In this document: positions 46,101 through 59,100 of the stretch, one piece after another
How positions within the stretch are numbered: position 1 is the first letter of the stretch
Layout of the letters: every line of letters begins with the position of its first letter
NCBI RefSeq assembly: GCF_028769735.1
Contig: NC_088172.1
Span: 67,294,631 to 67,358,630, forward strand
Source: Zonotrichia leucophrys gambelii
Lineage: Eukaryota; Chordata; Aves; Passeriformes; Passerellidae
DNA length: 64,000 nt
Direction: 5' to 3'
Position numbers and translations under genes: made by a program
The notes under the pieces: model-generated
Told to the model about the DNA's origin: nothing
Database searches by the model: none
What the model saw: only the letters and a program-made list of their open reading frames with translations

Positions 46101-49100
46101 CCTTCAAATAACTGTTTCTGGGCAAGCAAAATTTTCCTGGCACCATGCACAATATGGAGCTGAGGTCTTCTATTGCCAGCTCTTTGGAGGAGAGACCTGT
46201 TCCTTCTATTTATATCCAAGGCATCTGTTAACATAAAGTGTCTGCTAAACTACTGTGTTTTACAGGAGGACCTGGTTATTCTGATTTAGACCTGGGACCT
46301 TGGGATGTTGTGCAAACAACATGAGCTGGTCCCTTTATCAAGTGTTTGTAATCAAATATTAGAATGAAAAAGCAAGTTAGGAGGATATCCACTCACCTGT
46401 GTGATTATTTTATTGCTGGAATGCAAGAAAAAAGTCCTCAAAACAACATGATTTAACAGTGTTTGGCATAAAGAGCCGTGCTAAAGAATCTGCATTTCTG
46501 GCTAGAGAATTAGTTCTGTGATTCAAAGTACTACATGGCTGTGTCTTGTGAAACATGTCTGTTCTATTAATACCTCATTCTAATAAAGTAGAAAGCACTG
46601 AAAACTGTCAGAGGGTCAGATGGGCTGGATAGTTGTCATATGGTTTATTGGTATTTACTCACTTGCCTCTGACATAGTATTCTGCTAATTGGCAGGCAGG
46701 CAAATGGATTGGCAATAACTCTTTCAGCAATGTTCTTGACAGCATGCAAGGGGATAGGAGAGGGAAGCAGAAGCTGTAATAATATCTTGCCTAGGGCGAA
46801 AATAACTGGACAGAAATCCCAGAAATCAGAGCTGAAAGAATAAAGGAAAATTCAGAGGAGGAAAAGCTATGTGTGCAGAAAGTTCCATTGCACTGAGAGA
46901 AGGAATTGGAAACAACTTTCCCCAGTCTCCAACACACTGAGTTTTAAGTTTTATAATATCTTGTCTGGGTATCTCTCATGGAAAGCAGTGGGGAGCCCTC
47001 TGCATGAAATAATGGCTCTAAGCCTGGAGCTATGACTAGTCCAAGTTAAAACAACAAGGGTTTGTTTGATATTTTTTTTTTTTGGGTTTTATGTTGTCCT
47101 CAGGGTTGTTGCGGACCCACACCTGCTTTGTCTGTTTCTTATACTTGGATTTAACATGCAACACGAAGAGTCCTCTAAGCTAACATGGTAGAAGCCAGTC
47201 AGTTTCTCTTTCATGCCTCTTAATTATGCTGCTTTTGGGTTTTGAGGGGCATCCTTCAGAAATCACAAAAAATCAAAGGTGAAATTAGATAGCGCTGTTG
47301 GAATGCAGCCTTAGACCCAGGATACAAATTGCTACTTAAATTTGAAAGCAGAACCAGCTGCATTTGGTGTTTGTCTCACTGTATGTTTCCCAATATTTTA
47401 TTGAGATTTGTAACATGGAGAGGCTTAACATGAATGCAGTTGGTGCCCAGTGGGACACTCACTCGCTTCATTGCTGAAGAGATTTAATGGAACCCAGCTT
47501 TCTTTCCTGGAAAGAAAAGCAAAGAAAAACAAGTTCCTGCAGGTGATAGTGCCTGCTTTAAGACAGAAAAGAGCATAAAGATACTAGATATTTCACTGTG
47601 GGTTTGAATTGGTCTCCTCAAATCATATTAAAGGCTTAACTTCTGGTTCCAGCATTTGAATGTGACTGCCAAAGCCTTGTAATGCCTGTCCATTATGATG
47701 GTTGCCACTGCTCTTGTTCATTCTCTTATTCATTCCCCTTTATGTCAGAGAGGAAAAAGAAGTAGCTGTTTCATTAGAGCAATTTGATGTATTGTTTTGG
47801 GAAGCAGTAAGGAGAGATTGGATGGGGGGTGACTGCTGTATTTACTGCCTCAGACACTACTGCTTGCTTATTTCAGGACTAACAGACTTCCAGAAGGGAA
47901 GCATGGCTTAAGGAAAGAAATAACTTTTCACAGACATAACAGGCCCCAGAAGATTACCCTGAGTTACTTTAAATTTGATTAAACTCATGCCAGGATATTG
48001 CTTTCAGATACTCTGTTCAAGAGGAAAGAGATTTAAAAAGTGTGAGGAATTTGGGTCACAAATTAACATTTTTTTTTTCCACTGTTCTCCTTTTTCTCTG
48101 GTTAATAAACTGCAGCATCATTTGGAGAACTCATCATGTACAAGAACTGCAGAAATCAGCCCATATTACAATCTGGTGACTCTTTCATGCAAAACACAGT
48201 TTGTGATATTCTTTCTGCTTTATCTCAGTCACCAGCTGTGTGACCTCTATGAGAGAGACTCTTACTGAACATAACTCTACAGGTGATGTGCTCATTTCCA
48301 CTGATGCTATTCCCTGATTTTTTTCCCCCTATGAGCATCACTGAAATAGATATCTACATAATATTGACTTCCATTTTAACTCTCAACAACATAAACTCAA
48401 AGGAATCTATTTTATTGCAGTCTTCTAGTATCTATTTGCAAGAAGCTGTAATAGGAAAACACTTGCGTTATGACAAAAATTCACCCAGTAGATCTTTTTT
48501 TCAGGTATTTCATGCTCCCAATACCTCTTCAGAGTAACTGGACAAGAATAGGGTAGGTGAATCCAGCTGAGGTTAGAGTGCAGACTTGTGGCAGCACATA
48601 AACTAAGCTCAAGTCTCTCACAACAGAAGCAGATATATTTATTTTTCTAGACTTAAAAAAAAAAAGTTGCAGAATTGCTTCTTAGCTTTAAAAGGTGCAT
48701 CTTGGATGTTTTCCATTAGGCAAAAGCACAAGCTGGTGTTAGTTTAGGAGGGAGTATAAGGAAAGGAAGAAACAAAAGACATTTTTCCCAATCCCTGGAA
48801 AGACTAAAAAAAAAAGTATTAATGCGCTAGGGGGGGAAAGTATGAAGAAAGCACGCACAACTGCTATCAAGAAAATTATGCAGGGTTGATCATATGACAA
48901 AAATGTTGGAATATGCTTCAGGGACTATAACAGCATCACTGAAGGAAATCTGGTAGAAGTTCCATAAGCAAGCTGGAGATTTTTTTGATGAAAAACTGAT
49001 CCGCTGATGCACTTTAAGTTACAAAATAATGTTCAAGCTCTTCCTACAGCTGGGTCCTTGCCTAGGAAAGTTCTTACTGGAATTTAGATGAGTTTCTGGC

Positions 49101-49510
49101 ATGAAAGAAAACTGTACGTAACACTAATGTTTGTGAATTCTGGTGTACAATTTTGGTACCCATCTATGGGCAGAATCTTCAGCTTCTGAGAATCTGTGAA
49201 GTTCAAGTCCTGTCATACTGCCATGGAGTCAAGGGCTTTGTCCTTTGCAGAAGAAGGCACTTGTACACAAGCACTGAGCAGAGGGAAGGGCCGGGGAAAG
49301 CACGGCTGATCTCTGCACTCAGGGCTGACTGTCACCAGCACTGTCCCCAGCCCTTCAGAGCTGGGGCTGCAGCTGGCTGTGAGGTGCAGGTCCTGACAGC
49401 CCTGAAGCAGTGTCCTGGAGGGGAGATGCATGTTTCTCAATGTGTTTTCTGCAGTGTTGTTGTGCACAGCTCCCAGTGCCCTTCTAATAGTCACCTCTGC
49501 AGTGCTGAGG
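43173..49510. other. Intergenic DNA
   Basis: No gene recognised. A T run occurs at about 47070-47082. A 128-codon frame at 49153-49539 runs into the mitochondrial insertion and is not a gene. Confidence 0.6.
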
Positions 49511-49519
49511 CCTACACTA

Positions 49520-49636
49520 CAAACCACATGAAACAATGACACACTAACAAACCAGCCAACATCACAGTTGCTGTCTTAACCACCATGTCCGTCATAGTCC
49601 TTCCCATCTCCCCTATAATCCTTACCGCCATCTAAG
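49520..49636 (+). pseudogene. MT-ND2: ND2 C-terminal fragment within the NUMT
   Basis: The last 38 codons or so and the stop of mitochondrial NADH dehydrogenase subunit 2, a membrane subunit of complex I. It is uninterrupted in the mitochondrial code, so it has decayed little. It has no start and cannot be translated properly in the cytosol because the internal TGA acts as a stop. Confidence 0.88.
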
Positions 49637-49704
49637 AAATTTAGGATTACCTACACCGAAGGCCTTCAAAGCCTTAAACAAGGGTTAAACCGTCTTAGTT
49701 TCTG
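49635..49704 (+). pseudogene. Mitochondrial tRNA-Trp (UCA) copy
   Basis: The acceptor arms AGAAATT and AGTTTCT pair with one G-U wobble. The anticodon arm is AAGGC, loop CTTCAAA, GCCTT, with anticodon TCA, which reads UGA/UGG as Trp in mitochondria. The T arm appears imperfect. It directly follows, and overlaps, the ND2 stop, as in mtDNA. Confidence 0.88.
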
Positions 49705-49705
49705 C

Positions 49706-49774
49706 TAAAGTCCACAGGCCATTACCCTGCATCCCCTAAATGCAATTCAGGTGCTTTAATTAAGCTAGGAATAG
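49706..49774 (-). pseudogene. Mitochondrial tRNA-Ala (UGC) copy, decayed
   Basis: On the - strand, CCTAGCTTAATTAAAGCACC is followed by CTGAATTGCATTTAGG with anticodon TGC (Ala). The 3' part includes GATGCAGGGTAATGGCCTGT. The acceptor stem is no longer fully paired, so the right edge of the insertion probably lies inside or just past this tRNA. Confidence 0.8.
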
Positions 49775-49778
49775 ACAG

Positions 49779-49914
49779 GATTTCTTTTATTAGATGCAAG
49801 CTCTGACTAGTTGAATTAACCATCTAAAAGAAAATTCAGAAGTCAGGAGGCAGTGGGGATAAAACAAAATTCAAATTATTCCATTTAAACATGAAACAAG
49901 CACTTCTTAAGTCA
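49779..49914. other. Short spacer between NUMT and CR1 fragment
   Basis: AT-rich with no recognised feature. A few bases at 49774-49785 might still derive from tRNA-Asn. Confidence 0.4.
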
Positions 49915-50045
49915 AGATGGTCAAGCAGTTGAGTAGGTTGCCCAAACAGGCTGTGGTCTCCAACTTTAGGATTATTTAAAACCAGACCTGATCAATCTGC
50001 TGTAGCTGATTCTGCCTGGAGGAGGGGAGTTGGATTTTTGGTGAT
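49915..50045 (+). mobile_element. CR1 LINE fragment, diverged
   Basis: AGGTTGCCCAAACAGGCTGT, GGTCTCCAACTTTAGGATTA, then AAAACCAGACCTGATCAATC and GGAGGAGGGGAGTTGGA follow the order of the CR1 3' region on the + strand. The terminal ATTCTATGA repeats are missing. It is more diverged than the other two copies. Confidence 0.65.
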
Positions 50046-52801
50046 TTCCAAAAGTTACTTCACAATTCAGCAATTCCGTGGGGTTTTTAGGAAGGCAGGA
50101 TATGGCATAAGCACTTAGCATCATAATCATCTATTGAATAACCACTCCTAGTGATATTTCCACCTGTCAGCATATGCAAATAAATAGGAATAGCTATTGG
50201 CCAATTTTCAAGTGACTATATGTTAACATATATGGTAACAGAAACATATCTGTGCCTTAAGTTTCCCTCTCCAGTGATAGATTCTGCCAATCCAGCTTAT
50301 AGGAAAGTGAGAAGTGCCATTAATTCGAGGTTCTTGGAGTTAGTATTTTGACATCAAAAGCAGGCTTCCAGTGCTTTTAACCACCTAGATCAAAGACAGC
50401 AAAAACTAGACAGTCCACTCATTATCTGCCTTGCTAGAGATGTGTAAAGCCAAGGAAGTTCCTGTTTGGTCCAAAAGCTCTGCATGTCAAGTTGGATGTG
50501 CAAATACACAGCAGTGAAGCCAAGTGTGGGGAACTGGGTCCCTTGTGACAGCTTGGGGGCCTCTACAAGCCACAGTGGAGGGAGTGTTTTCAACTGAAAG
50601 CTCCTGAATTGTTGGCTCCTGTCACTGTGCTCAGGGCACACACAAACACAAAACACACTGCTGCCCATGCTATGCTCAATCAAAACTGCAGAGAGGGAAG
50701 TGATGCTCACCTCTTGAACAGGGACTTGGCAGCCACTTGCAACCCCTCCCTAGGAAGTGATAGTACTGGTTCAGCTATTTCTGCAGTCTATCTCTTTCCA
50801 GCCACATCCCTAATTCACAAACTGGGAAACTGTCCAGGCTGGACCTGGACTCTGGCCTAGTTTTGCTGCAAGGAAGTGATGAGATCAAATTATGGCCAAG
50901 TAAAGGCAGCATAATGAAAGATTGTACAGGTTTTGAAAACAGTAAGAAAGTGCTTCAGGTTTTGTCCAGGATGTCACAGGCTATGGTTTTGGTGTCTTGA
51001 GGCAGAAGAAGCTTTGATAGCAGTGGGAGAAGCTCATCTTTCTGTTCCATTCTCTTGCCTGGTGACAAATGCCATATGGCATTGAGCTCTGCAGTTTCCA
51101 CTCATCGTCACAGCAGTCATGGTCATAAGCCATCTTGTTACAGCAGTCACCTGTTTATCACTTCATTAGAGCAAGCAGATGTCAGCCTGATGTTTCTGCT
51201 GCACACATGGGTGATGAAATAATTAAGGCTCTGTCATAATGGCAATGACCAGCAGCCCCTTAGCCATGTAAAAGAACAAGGAGGCAGGTCTCACCATACT
51301 GAGCTGTTCTGGTGGCTGGGGGGGCTGTAGTTTTGATCTGACATTGACTTTCAGCTGGTTTTTTGGGGGTTTATCTGTCCACAGCAATAGGAGCTGCATA
51401 TTCTTCATAGAGGTTATTAACATCAGAGTGGATTCCATCACATGGATTTTATGTATGAGAACAGCAAACTGTTCTCAGCCTTCTGTTTGAAAAACACCTG
51501 ACTGATGGGCGCCTGATCCAGAACTGAGGTTTCCAGGTAGGGTTGCAATCAGGTCAGCAGTTCTGTTTTTGAGCAGAATACTGGGTGAGGATGCAGAAGG
51601 GGCTTTTCCTTCACTGCTTTCCCACATTGCAATGATTAACAATAACTCAGTTAATGACAGTACAATGATAATCTCTTCAGTGGGTATGTAGGCTGTATTC
51701 CGTATTTCTCTACTTCTAATGTCTCTTATTAATTGGAAAACAAAACCTCAAACAAACCCACTCTAACACCCTAACTAACAGGCAAACACCCAAGAAATAT
51801 TCTTATATTCTTCTGTAATTTCTGACATGCTTGAAGGAAGATTGATAATGTTCTGTCTGTGTATAGCTTTAGGCTTCTCCATTTACATCTGAAAAAACTG
51901 CCTAATTCAAGGTGGTCTGTAGTATCCCCCCTTGCTGCTTTTCAGGGCTGACTTGTAAGAACAGCACTGTAGTAGGATGTGTGTCTAGGTATCAGATCTG
52001 GCTGGGATTCCAGGTGAGAGAAGGAGAGCAGCTCTCTCTTTGAAGGCAAGGAAGAGCCAGCGATTTAAAAGGAGACCAGAACAATCAAAGGAGACTGTAT
52101 CTCTTACAAGGCAGGTTTGGTCTCATGCCATTTCATACCAAGCCCGATATGTGGGTCATTCAATAGTGTCAGAAAAGTCATGTGATTACTTATGTGAGAA
52201 TATAACTTAAAAAAAAAAATGGTAGGGTCAGGACTTCATTTTCCTGCATAATACTTTTTTTACAGTCATTGCTGGCTTACACTGGCTATAGAATTAGGTC
52301 AATTGCTTTGTGGTATCCTAGTGGATTTCACTTTACCATGTGTGTTTATATGATGACCATGGTCTCTTTTACTCATGAGGACTGAATAGCAGAACCACAG
52401 AGCCAAATACATGTTTTTTGATCTTCAAGTAAGATTTAACAGGCTTGTTTCCGGTGCAATAAGTAAATTTTTCATTCCTGACCTGATATTAAAACAAAAT
52501 TATTTTTTTTTTCCCTATTGAGGTTTACAAAGCTGTGCTATTGAAAGCTGTAAGAGTGATTTGGATGGGACATGAGCTAAATGCTAACTCATGTTAAAAC
52601 AATCCAGTTAAAAAGATACTTCAAAACTACTTACTGAAGATTTTTTTTCCTTATGTTTCTTTAGAAGCACATGGATCTGCTGTGTAAAGCAGTAATTCTT
52701 GTGTAGGAGTTATTTAATTGTAAATGCATCTGCTTATTTTCCATTCTAAATGGACATCACTGTCTGTATAACACTAATTCAGCAGAGAAAGCAGTCAGAT
52801 T
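50046..52801. other. Intergenic DNA
   Basis: No gene or repeat recognised. Confidence 0.6.
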
Positions 52802-53145
52802 TCATAGAATCATAGCATGTTTGGTTGGAAGGGACCTTAAAGATCATTCATTCCAACCCTGCTTTATGGGCAGGGACACCTTTCACTAGACCAGGTTACT
52901 CAAAACCTGTCTGATGTGGCTGTGGACACTTCCAGGGATGGGGCATCCCCATCTTCTCTGGGCAGCATGTTCCAGTGTCTCATTATCCTCATTGTGCAGA
53001 ATTTCTCCCTGGTATCTAATCTAACTCTGCCCTGCGGCAAATTGAAGCTGTTCCCCCTTGCCCTGTCACCGCATGTCCTTGTAAGAAGCTCTCCTCCAGC
53101 TTTCCTGTTGAACATTTTTAGGTATTGGGAGAGTGCTGTGAGATG
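52802..53145 (-). mobile_element. CR1 LINE 3' fragment, about 340 bp
   Basis: The + strand begins TCATAGAATCATAGCATG, the reverse complement of the CR1 terminal ATTCTATGA repeats. It continues GGTTGGAAGGGACCTTAAAG, TTCCAGGGATGGGGCATCCC, TTCTCTGGGCAGCATGTTCC and AGAAGCTCTCCTCCAGC. It is truncated at its 5' end, as most CR1 copies are, and has no ORF. Confidence 0.93.
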
Positions 53146-56100
53146 TACCAGATGATGTAACTCTGTTTTCTTGCCTATATGATAAAGGAGATAATGAATT
53201 ATAGAGGTACCCAGTTATTCCCAATAAGGATACCTTCAAAGGAAATCACTGTTGGGGATGAGCAAATACTCATTTGCTTAGGATATCTGGCACCATTTAC
53301 ATCTTCTTTTTATGCCAGAGGGATTTTTTTCATGGAAGGCTGGGTCTATCAGAATCAGCTGTGAGGTCACACTAAATGTGATGGGTAGCTCTTATTCTCT
53401 CAAAAAAAGTGATAAATAATTCAGGGAAGGACTAAATTTTCAATTTTAATTTTGGGATTTTGTTTTTTCTTTGGGAATGTATTTAATCTAAAGCAATCAG
53501 GAAAAATAAACTTCTCAAAATTAATAAAAGAAGCACTATAGATTCATCTTCCAAATAATTTCTTTACATTTATATTTAGCAATAAATCCCACACCCGCTT
53601 ATTTCCCCCCTATCTCTAGCTTAGAGATTTGAATCACTAATTTATCAAAAAAGCAAAGGGCCCCTGCGGTGAATGTTGAGACACTTACACCCTCTTGTGA
53701 ATCAAAGCCAGGCTTCTCAAAGCTCCAGCTGTGCTGAAGGCCTGGAAAATATTTTTCTTTGGCATCTAGCACCCCTGGAGCCCCTTGCAGTAGAACTGCT
53801 CCAATTAATGTCCATCCTGGTGGATTTGGACTGTCTCCACCTGAAAGAGGACAAAATGGTGGGCATATTTTTTGTCTTGTGGAGAAGATTGTTCTGGTTC
53901 ATACAAGTGTCGCCCCCTCCACCTGTAACAGGCTTATTTCAGGAAGAAATGCAACATCTCTGGCTGACTTTACACTGAGTAATCTTAGTGGGCTTGCAGA
54001 GTTACTTGGAGAACTGAGAGCTTTAGTCTGTTAAATAGAATAGTGCCCGCTGTGGCTAGTAAAAGTAAGAACACTGTTAAAGTCATTACCAGAGAAAAAA
54101 CACCAGTTAACTTCAAATAGGCTGACTGCTTTTTGAAACAGGGCCAAGCTTCTTTTGATACTGAGAATCCTGCCAGTTACCAGCCCTTGATACATGAATA
54201 CATAAAAAGTTCCTTTTCAGCTTGAACTGCAAAAACAAGACATGTGAGCTCACTGCCTGGTTATCCATCCCCATTCCTTTCCCTCTCATAGCTTTTTAGC
54301 CCCACTGCTCAATCTCCACCAACTCTGAAAGAAGCTTCCATGGTCCTTAAGCTCTCTGATTTGGGGAACACCCAGAACTGAGCTGAGGAAGGAGCTGCAG
54401 CTGGTGTTGCTTTGCCAGGGGAGGAGGGACAGCCCAGGACCCTGTGCAGCAGTAGCCCAGTGGGCTTGGTGGCCACCTGGATGGTGACAGGACAGTGTGG
54501 GCCACCTCTCACCCCATGGATGCTGGGTGGATGCTGGGTTCCTGGGAAAGGGGTGGAGAAGTAAATCTTCAGTGTGCCAGCAGGAAACCAGGCTTTGCTA
54601 ACTGCTGCTTGCAGAACAACTTCTAGGGAGACCAGGTATGGAGAGGGACTGCTCATTGCTTCGTGGGCCTGCTTTGCCACTTCTGGCAAAGCAGGGCTGA
54701 ACTTACTGCACTGTTCAAGTAATTCTTATAGTCTGAAATAACAACAAAACCACTCTTGCTAGCACTGAAGCCAACAGCAAAACTCTGGCCTTCCTACTGT
54801 GTTTGGTTTCATTGCAAGGCTGCTGTTATATTCCTTTAGGACCAAGGGCCTTAGAAATCATTATAGAGATTGACCTTCCTGTGACAGGGATAACTGGGTT
54901 TGTCTTTAAGGGACTCCCTTTTCTGATGAAGAGGTCTGAGAAAGGAAGGTTTTGGGGGATGATGACTGCATCAAGGTCAAGGGAAGCTCTTTGTGGCAGG
55001 AATCAGAGTGTCTTGTTTGGTTTGGCTCCTTCCTATTCCTTACATATATAACTACCTGCTTAAAAGTGCCAACTTCTGTGCTGTAAAACTTACAGACTAT
55101 GGGGTTTCTCTTCAAAAACATGCAATATCTCTTCAGATATTAGGCACTATATCTCTCAGCTTTTGATTGCGGCTTTTTCCCTCCTGATGTTGCCCCCAGA
55201 AATTCTCTGAAGAGAGACTACTTTCTGTTGAAGGTCCTCATCTGTGAAATGGCGTTCTGCTGGTCTAGTAATGGCTGTGTACTATACAGGGAAAATGAGA
55301 AGAAGAAAAGGTCTTGCTTGATGTGACTTACCTGACTCCTTATCTATCAAGGAGAACCTACTGAGATGGTTCTGCTTTCCTTCAGTTTCTGGACCCATAT
55401 TTTAATGGGTTTATAATTTTGATGTATTTTTAATATATGCAAACAATCCTTTCTTCATTCTCTTGGAGCAATACAATAGGCTCACCAATATTCTTTTTCT
55501 TATTGAGATTTTAACATGACTTGCAGTCTTACTGCAAGTGGGGTGGAAAGACACCTGTTGAAGTGATTATGTGTAAAAAGTCTTTTCCAGCATGTAATCC
55601 CTGCACTCCTTCTATAAACAAACACTAATTCATGTGTGCTGTCTTATGGAAAACATTGGTTAGGATTTAACAGGATTTTTGTGGAAAAAATGAGTGGAAA
55701 TCTAAGGAGGAAACAGTAAAGGAGCTAGATCATGATGAATTAACATGAGAGAAAAGAGAAGTATCATGAAATGTTTGCTGAAAGAATTGTCCTCCTAACT
55801 AAAATCACTAACTACTTCACCCAGGCAGTCTCTACATGGGTCTGAAACAAACCACTTTGAACTGAAAATGCAGACATATGCTTTGAAATGAAGGTGTTTT
55901 CTTGGACACTATCAAGCCTGCAGCTCTAGTACCACAGAAATAGTCTGCTGTAAACCAGAATTTCCATTCAGGAGGAAACCTTCTATTCCAGCACTTCCTT
56001 TTTTATTTTCTGTACCTTGGGTTAGGCTCACCACACACTGCACCTCTGCATCAAGGTGTTATACAACAGCATTAGTCCTTTTTTTGTCAAGCACATAGAC

Positions 56101-59100
56101 ATGATACCCAAAATATACTTGGGTTTCATTACCCTTGTCAACAGAAAATTAGGGACCCTGAAATGAAAACTATGAGATCTTTAATTTTTAAAATTAAATT
56201 TTTTCACAACAGTTAAGAGGATATTAGTAAGACTGCTAGTATCTTGTAATGCATTTGGAGACATAATGTGATATTTTGTTAGGGTTTTTGGGGGTCATTT
56301 TTTGGTTTGTTTTTTTCTTTTTAAGTCTTCAGTAGGTCAAAGGGTCATTCTGAGGGTATGGGAGGACTGTGCCAGTACTGCTGCTGTGTCAAAGGTGATG
56401 TTTGGAAAAAAAAAAAGATGTTCAAGAAGTAACATCCTGGCATTTAAGTTTCCAGGCAGCTGTGTGAGCTGCTGCTTCTTCCTACATCAGCAGTGTCTCA
56501 CGGGAAATGGCTGGGACAGGCTTCTGGGTGTTTTTACGTCACTGTAGTGAATCTGCTCTTCCTGAAAAGCTGGAACCTATTTATTTTTAACAGTCCCACA
56601 TATTTCCCAAGGGTCAGCATGTTTTCACATACTGAATTTTAAAAATTTCTGAGGCAGAAATGATGATTAGATCTGTCAGTCCTCTCACAATGGAAGATTT
56701 TGTTGCCGCACTCACCCTTGTCTCCTTTCAGGGTGGTAAGTCATAAGGTTTTGAGAAAAGAGTAAAACAAGTGACATTTTTCACTTTTTGGCAGTCTCTC
56801 CATTTTGCTATAATCATAACCCAATTCTAGTACCCTGTTGTTTGAGATAATTTGGCAATAAAAGTTAGACACCAGCATGTGCAAGGTGGGTGTGTGGATA
56901 GGCTGTGCAGGCTGTCTGCCTGAGTGCTGTTTGAAGGCTTTTGGGCTTGTCATTAATCTCTTACCTGCTAATTGATTATTGATTTCTACTGCAGTTGGTG
57001 GTCCTCCTTCTTCCCCCTGCACAGAGCCTGCAGGTCCTCCTGCTGCAGGCTCATGTGGGGAAGGGTGCAGCTGGGGCACAGGCTCCAGAAGGAAAGGGTT
57101 AAAATCACCTGAACTAATGTTCCCATGAAACACAGCAACTGATCAAGGACGTGGGAATGAAACAGAGCATCATGTACCAGGCTGCTCTCCTAACTGACTG
57201 GTTTCACAATTGGTTTATGAGAAAATCTGAAGCTGCAGTTGCTTGTTGTAGCACACGACAAAAACACATGAGGATTTTCCAGGAGACTGGAATTTGAGTT
57301 CCTAACTAGCTGTAAGAGCAACTCTTCTGCTCTTTCTGTGCAGCATATTTCTGACATGTGAAGTGTGGGCTCTCACTACGGAGATGTTTATCAGTGACTG
57401 TGCTGCTCTTCTGACATGCATGGATGTTTCTGTGAAACTGTGAAAGCATGTGATAGTCACTGTTTTTCCTCTGTCTAGATCTAAGGGAATTAGAGCTTCA
57501 GCAAACACAGTCTTCCCTAACAACATGATGAGGTATCCATCTAACCCTGCTATGGAAGAAAAACATTTAAACAAATAGGTAGCACATAATTTTGCTGGCT
57601 CTGTCATCATTATCTTTCTTCTGAGAAATCTTCTTTCCATTTAGGTGTAAATACTTTCAAGGGGGCTGTAAAGATTTGAGTAAAACAGTTCCTACTGCCC
57701 ACAGAAACAGCTTTTATAAGTTAATCTTACTTGAGGTGTTCCACATATTTTCCCACTTTAATTAATTGTTCTTAGAACTATATTCAGGATGTACTGCCTT
57801 ACTGTAGATGTATTAGGACATTTGATGACTATTCCAGAAGTGCAAATACAAGTCATTCCAAAGAACTATTAGCTATTTAAAATAATTTGTGGTTAAAGTG
57901 AATTGAGACATTAGCATTAGTAAAAGTGGGAAATATTTATATATTTAAGAATTCCTTGAAACCCAGTTAATGGGTTGCTTTTAATTTATTACTTCAGGTA
58001 AAGAACTAACCAAAGTACTTTGCTGCAGCAAGTAAGTTGAAGAGTTTTTTAAAATCCAACACCTACATCCTAGCTGGGTATCTACAGGGAATTGATAAAA
58101 CACCCAAAATTTCCTTTTTCAGTCAAGTATAAACTAAAATCTGGGATGGATCATTTAGGCTTAGTCTTTGCTTTTGTTATTCTAAAAGCCTTTCTGGAGC
58201 AGATATTTCTTTATCATTATTATTTTCTTAAAAATAAACAGTGGTAAAAAACAGGTGCAAAGGTTTGTATTTTTGTTTTTCAAGCTTCAGTAAAAGATCA
58301 AAATGAGTTATTTCAAAGGCATTAGCGTCCTCCATTACTGATAAGAATGCAGAGAAGTTACTTTGCTGATGTAAAGTCCCAGCTCATTGTCTCTTTTCCA
58401 TGAAAGCCAAGGACCCAAGATAAATATCTCCTTGGAAGATACCATTGACTGCAGACTTCCCAAAACCAAAGCTAGCTCTGAACTGGTTTTGTAAAGCAAC
58501 TTCATAGTTCAAATGACTGAATAACTACCATAATATCCCAGATCAGGAAGAACACTTGCTTAATAATTACAGTTGGGAAAATCTGAGGTATGTTTGTAAC
58601 TCAGTCTTTGGGGTTTACTGCTATCAAAACAATAAATTCACTCTTTGGATACTTAAGATCTTTGAAAGAATTTTCATGTATGACTCTGAATGCTATTTTC
58701 ATACACAGTGTGAAAAAAATCCCTAAATTTCATTTCTTCAGGAGTCTTTAATGTGCAATCCCTCACCAGTAATGGCACTTTCAAGGCAATAAGAAAAGTA
58801 GGCAATAATCCTGCAGACACAAACACTGAGTCAAAGTCAAGGCAGTGGTAGAACATCATTCAAATATTCTCCTGTTGCTACCGTGGGCATTGACCCAATT
58901 AGAGCAATGTGTAAGCTAGACTAAGCTTAAATAACCTTGATTGTCACAGTATAGTCCAGCAGGCACAGAACAAAGGTGCTGTGAATTCAGTCAGGTGGTG
59001 AAGATTCACTCATGGCACAACAGACAGTGATGGACTTGTGTGTGGCAAGGCAGTGGGCCAACTCTGCTCTAGGATAACTTGGCAGTCTAGATGCGAATTT

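Larger units (their letters stand above)
49511..49778 (+). pseudogene. Nuclear mitochondrial insertion (NUMT): ND2 end, tRNA-Trp, tRNA-Ala
   Basis: Read with the vertebrate mitochondrial code, 49520-49636 encodes the end of NADH dehydrogenase subunit 2, including NHMKQWHTNKPANITVAVL and ISPMILTAI then TAA. The TGA at 49537-49539 is Trp only in the mitochondrial code. The next segments are mitochondrial tRNA-Trp on the + strand and tRNA-Ala on the - strand, which is the gene order of vertebrate mtDNA. The left edge near 49511 and right edge near 49778 are where similarity fades. It is non-functional in the nucleus. Confidence 0.92.

Noticed and set aside
49153..49539. 128-codon frame ending inside the mitochondrial insertion
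   Set aside because: Its last residues are ND2 read in the same frame and it stops at a TGA that is Trp in the mitochondrial code; the rest has no family features.
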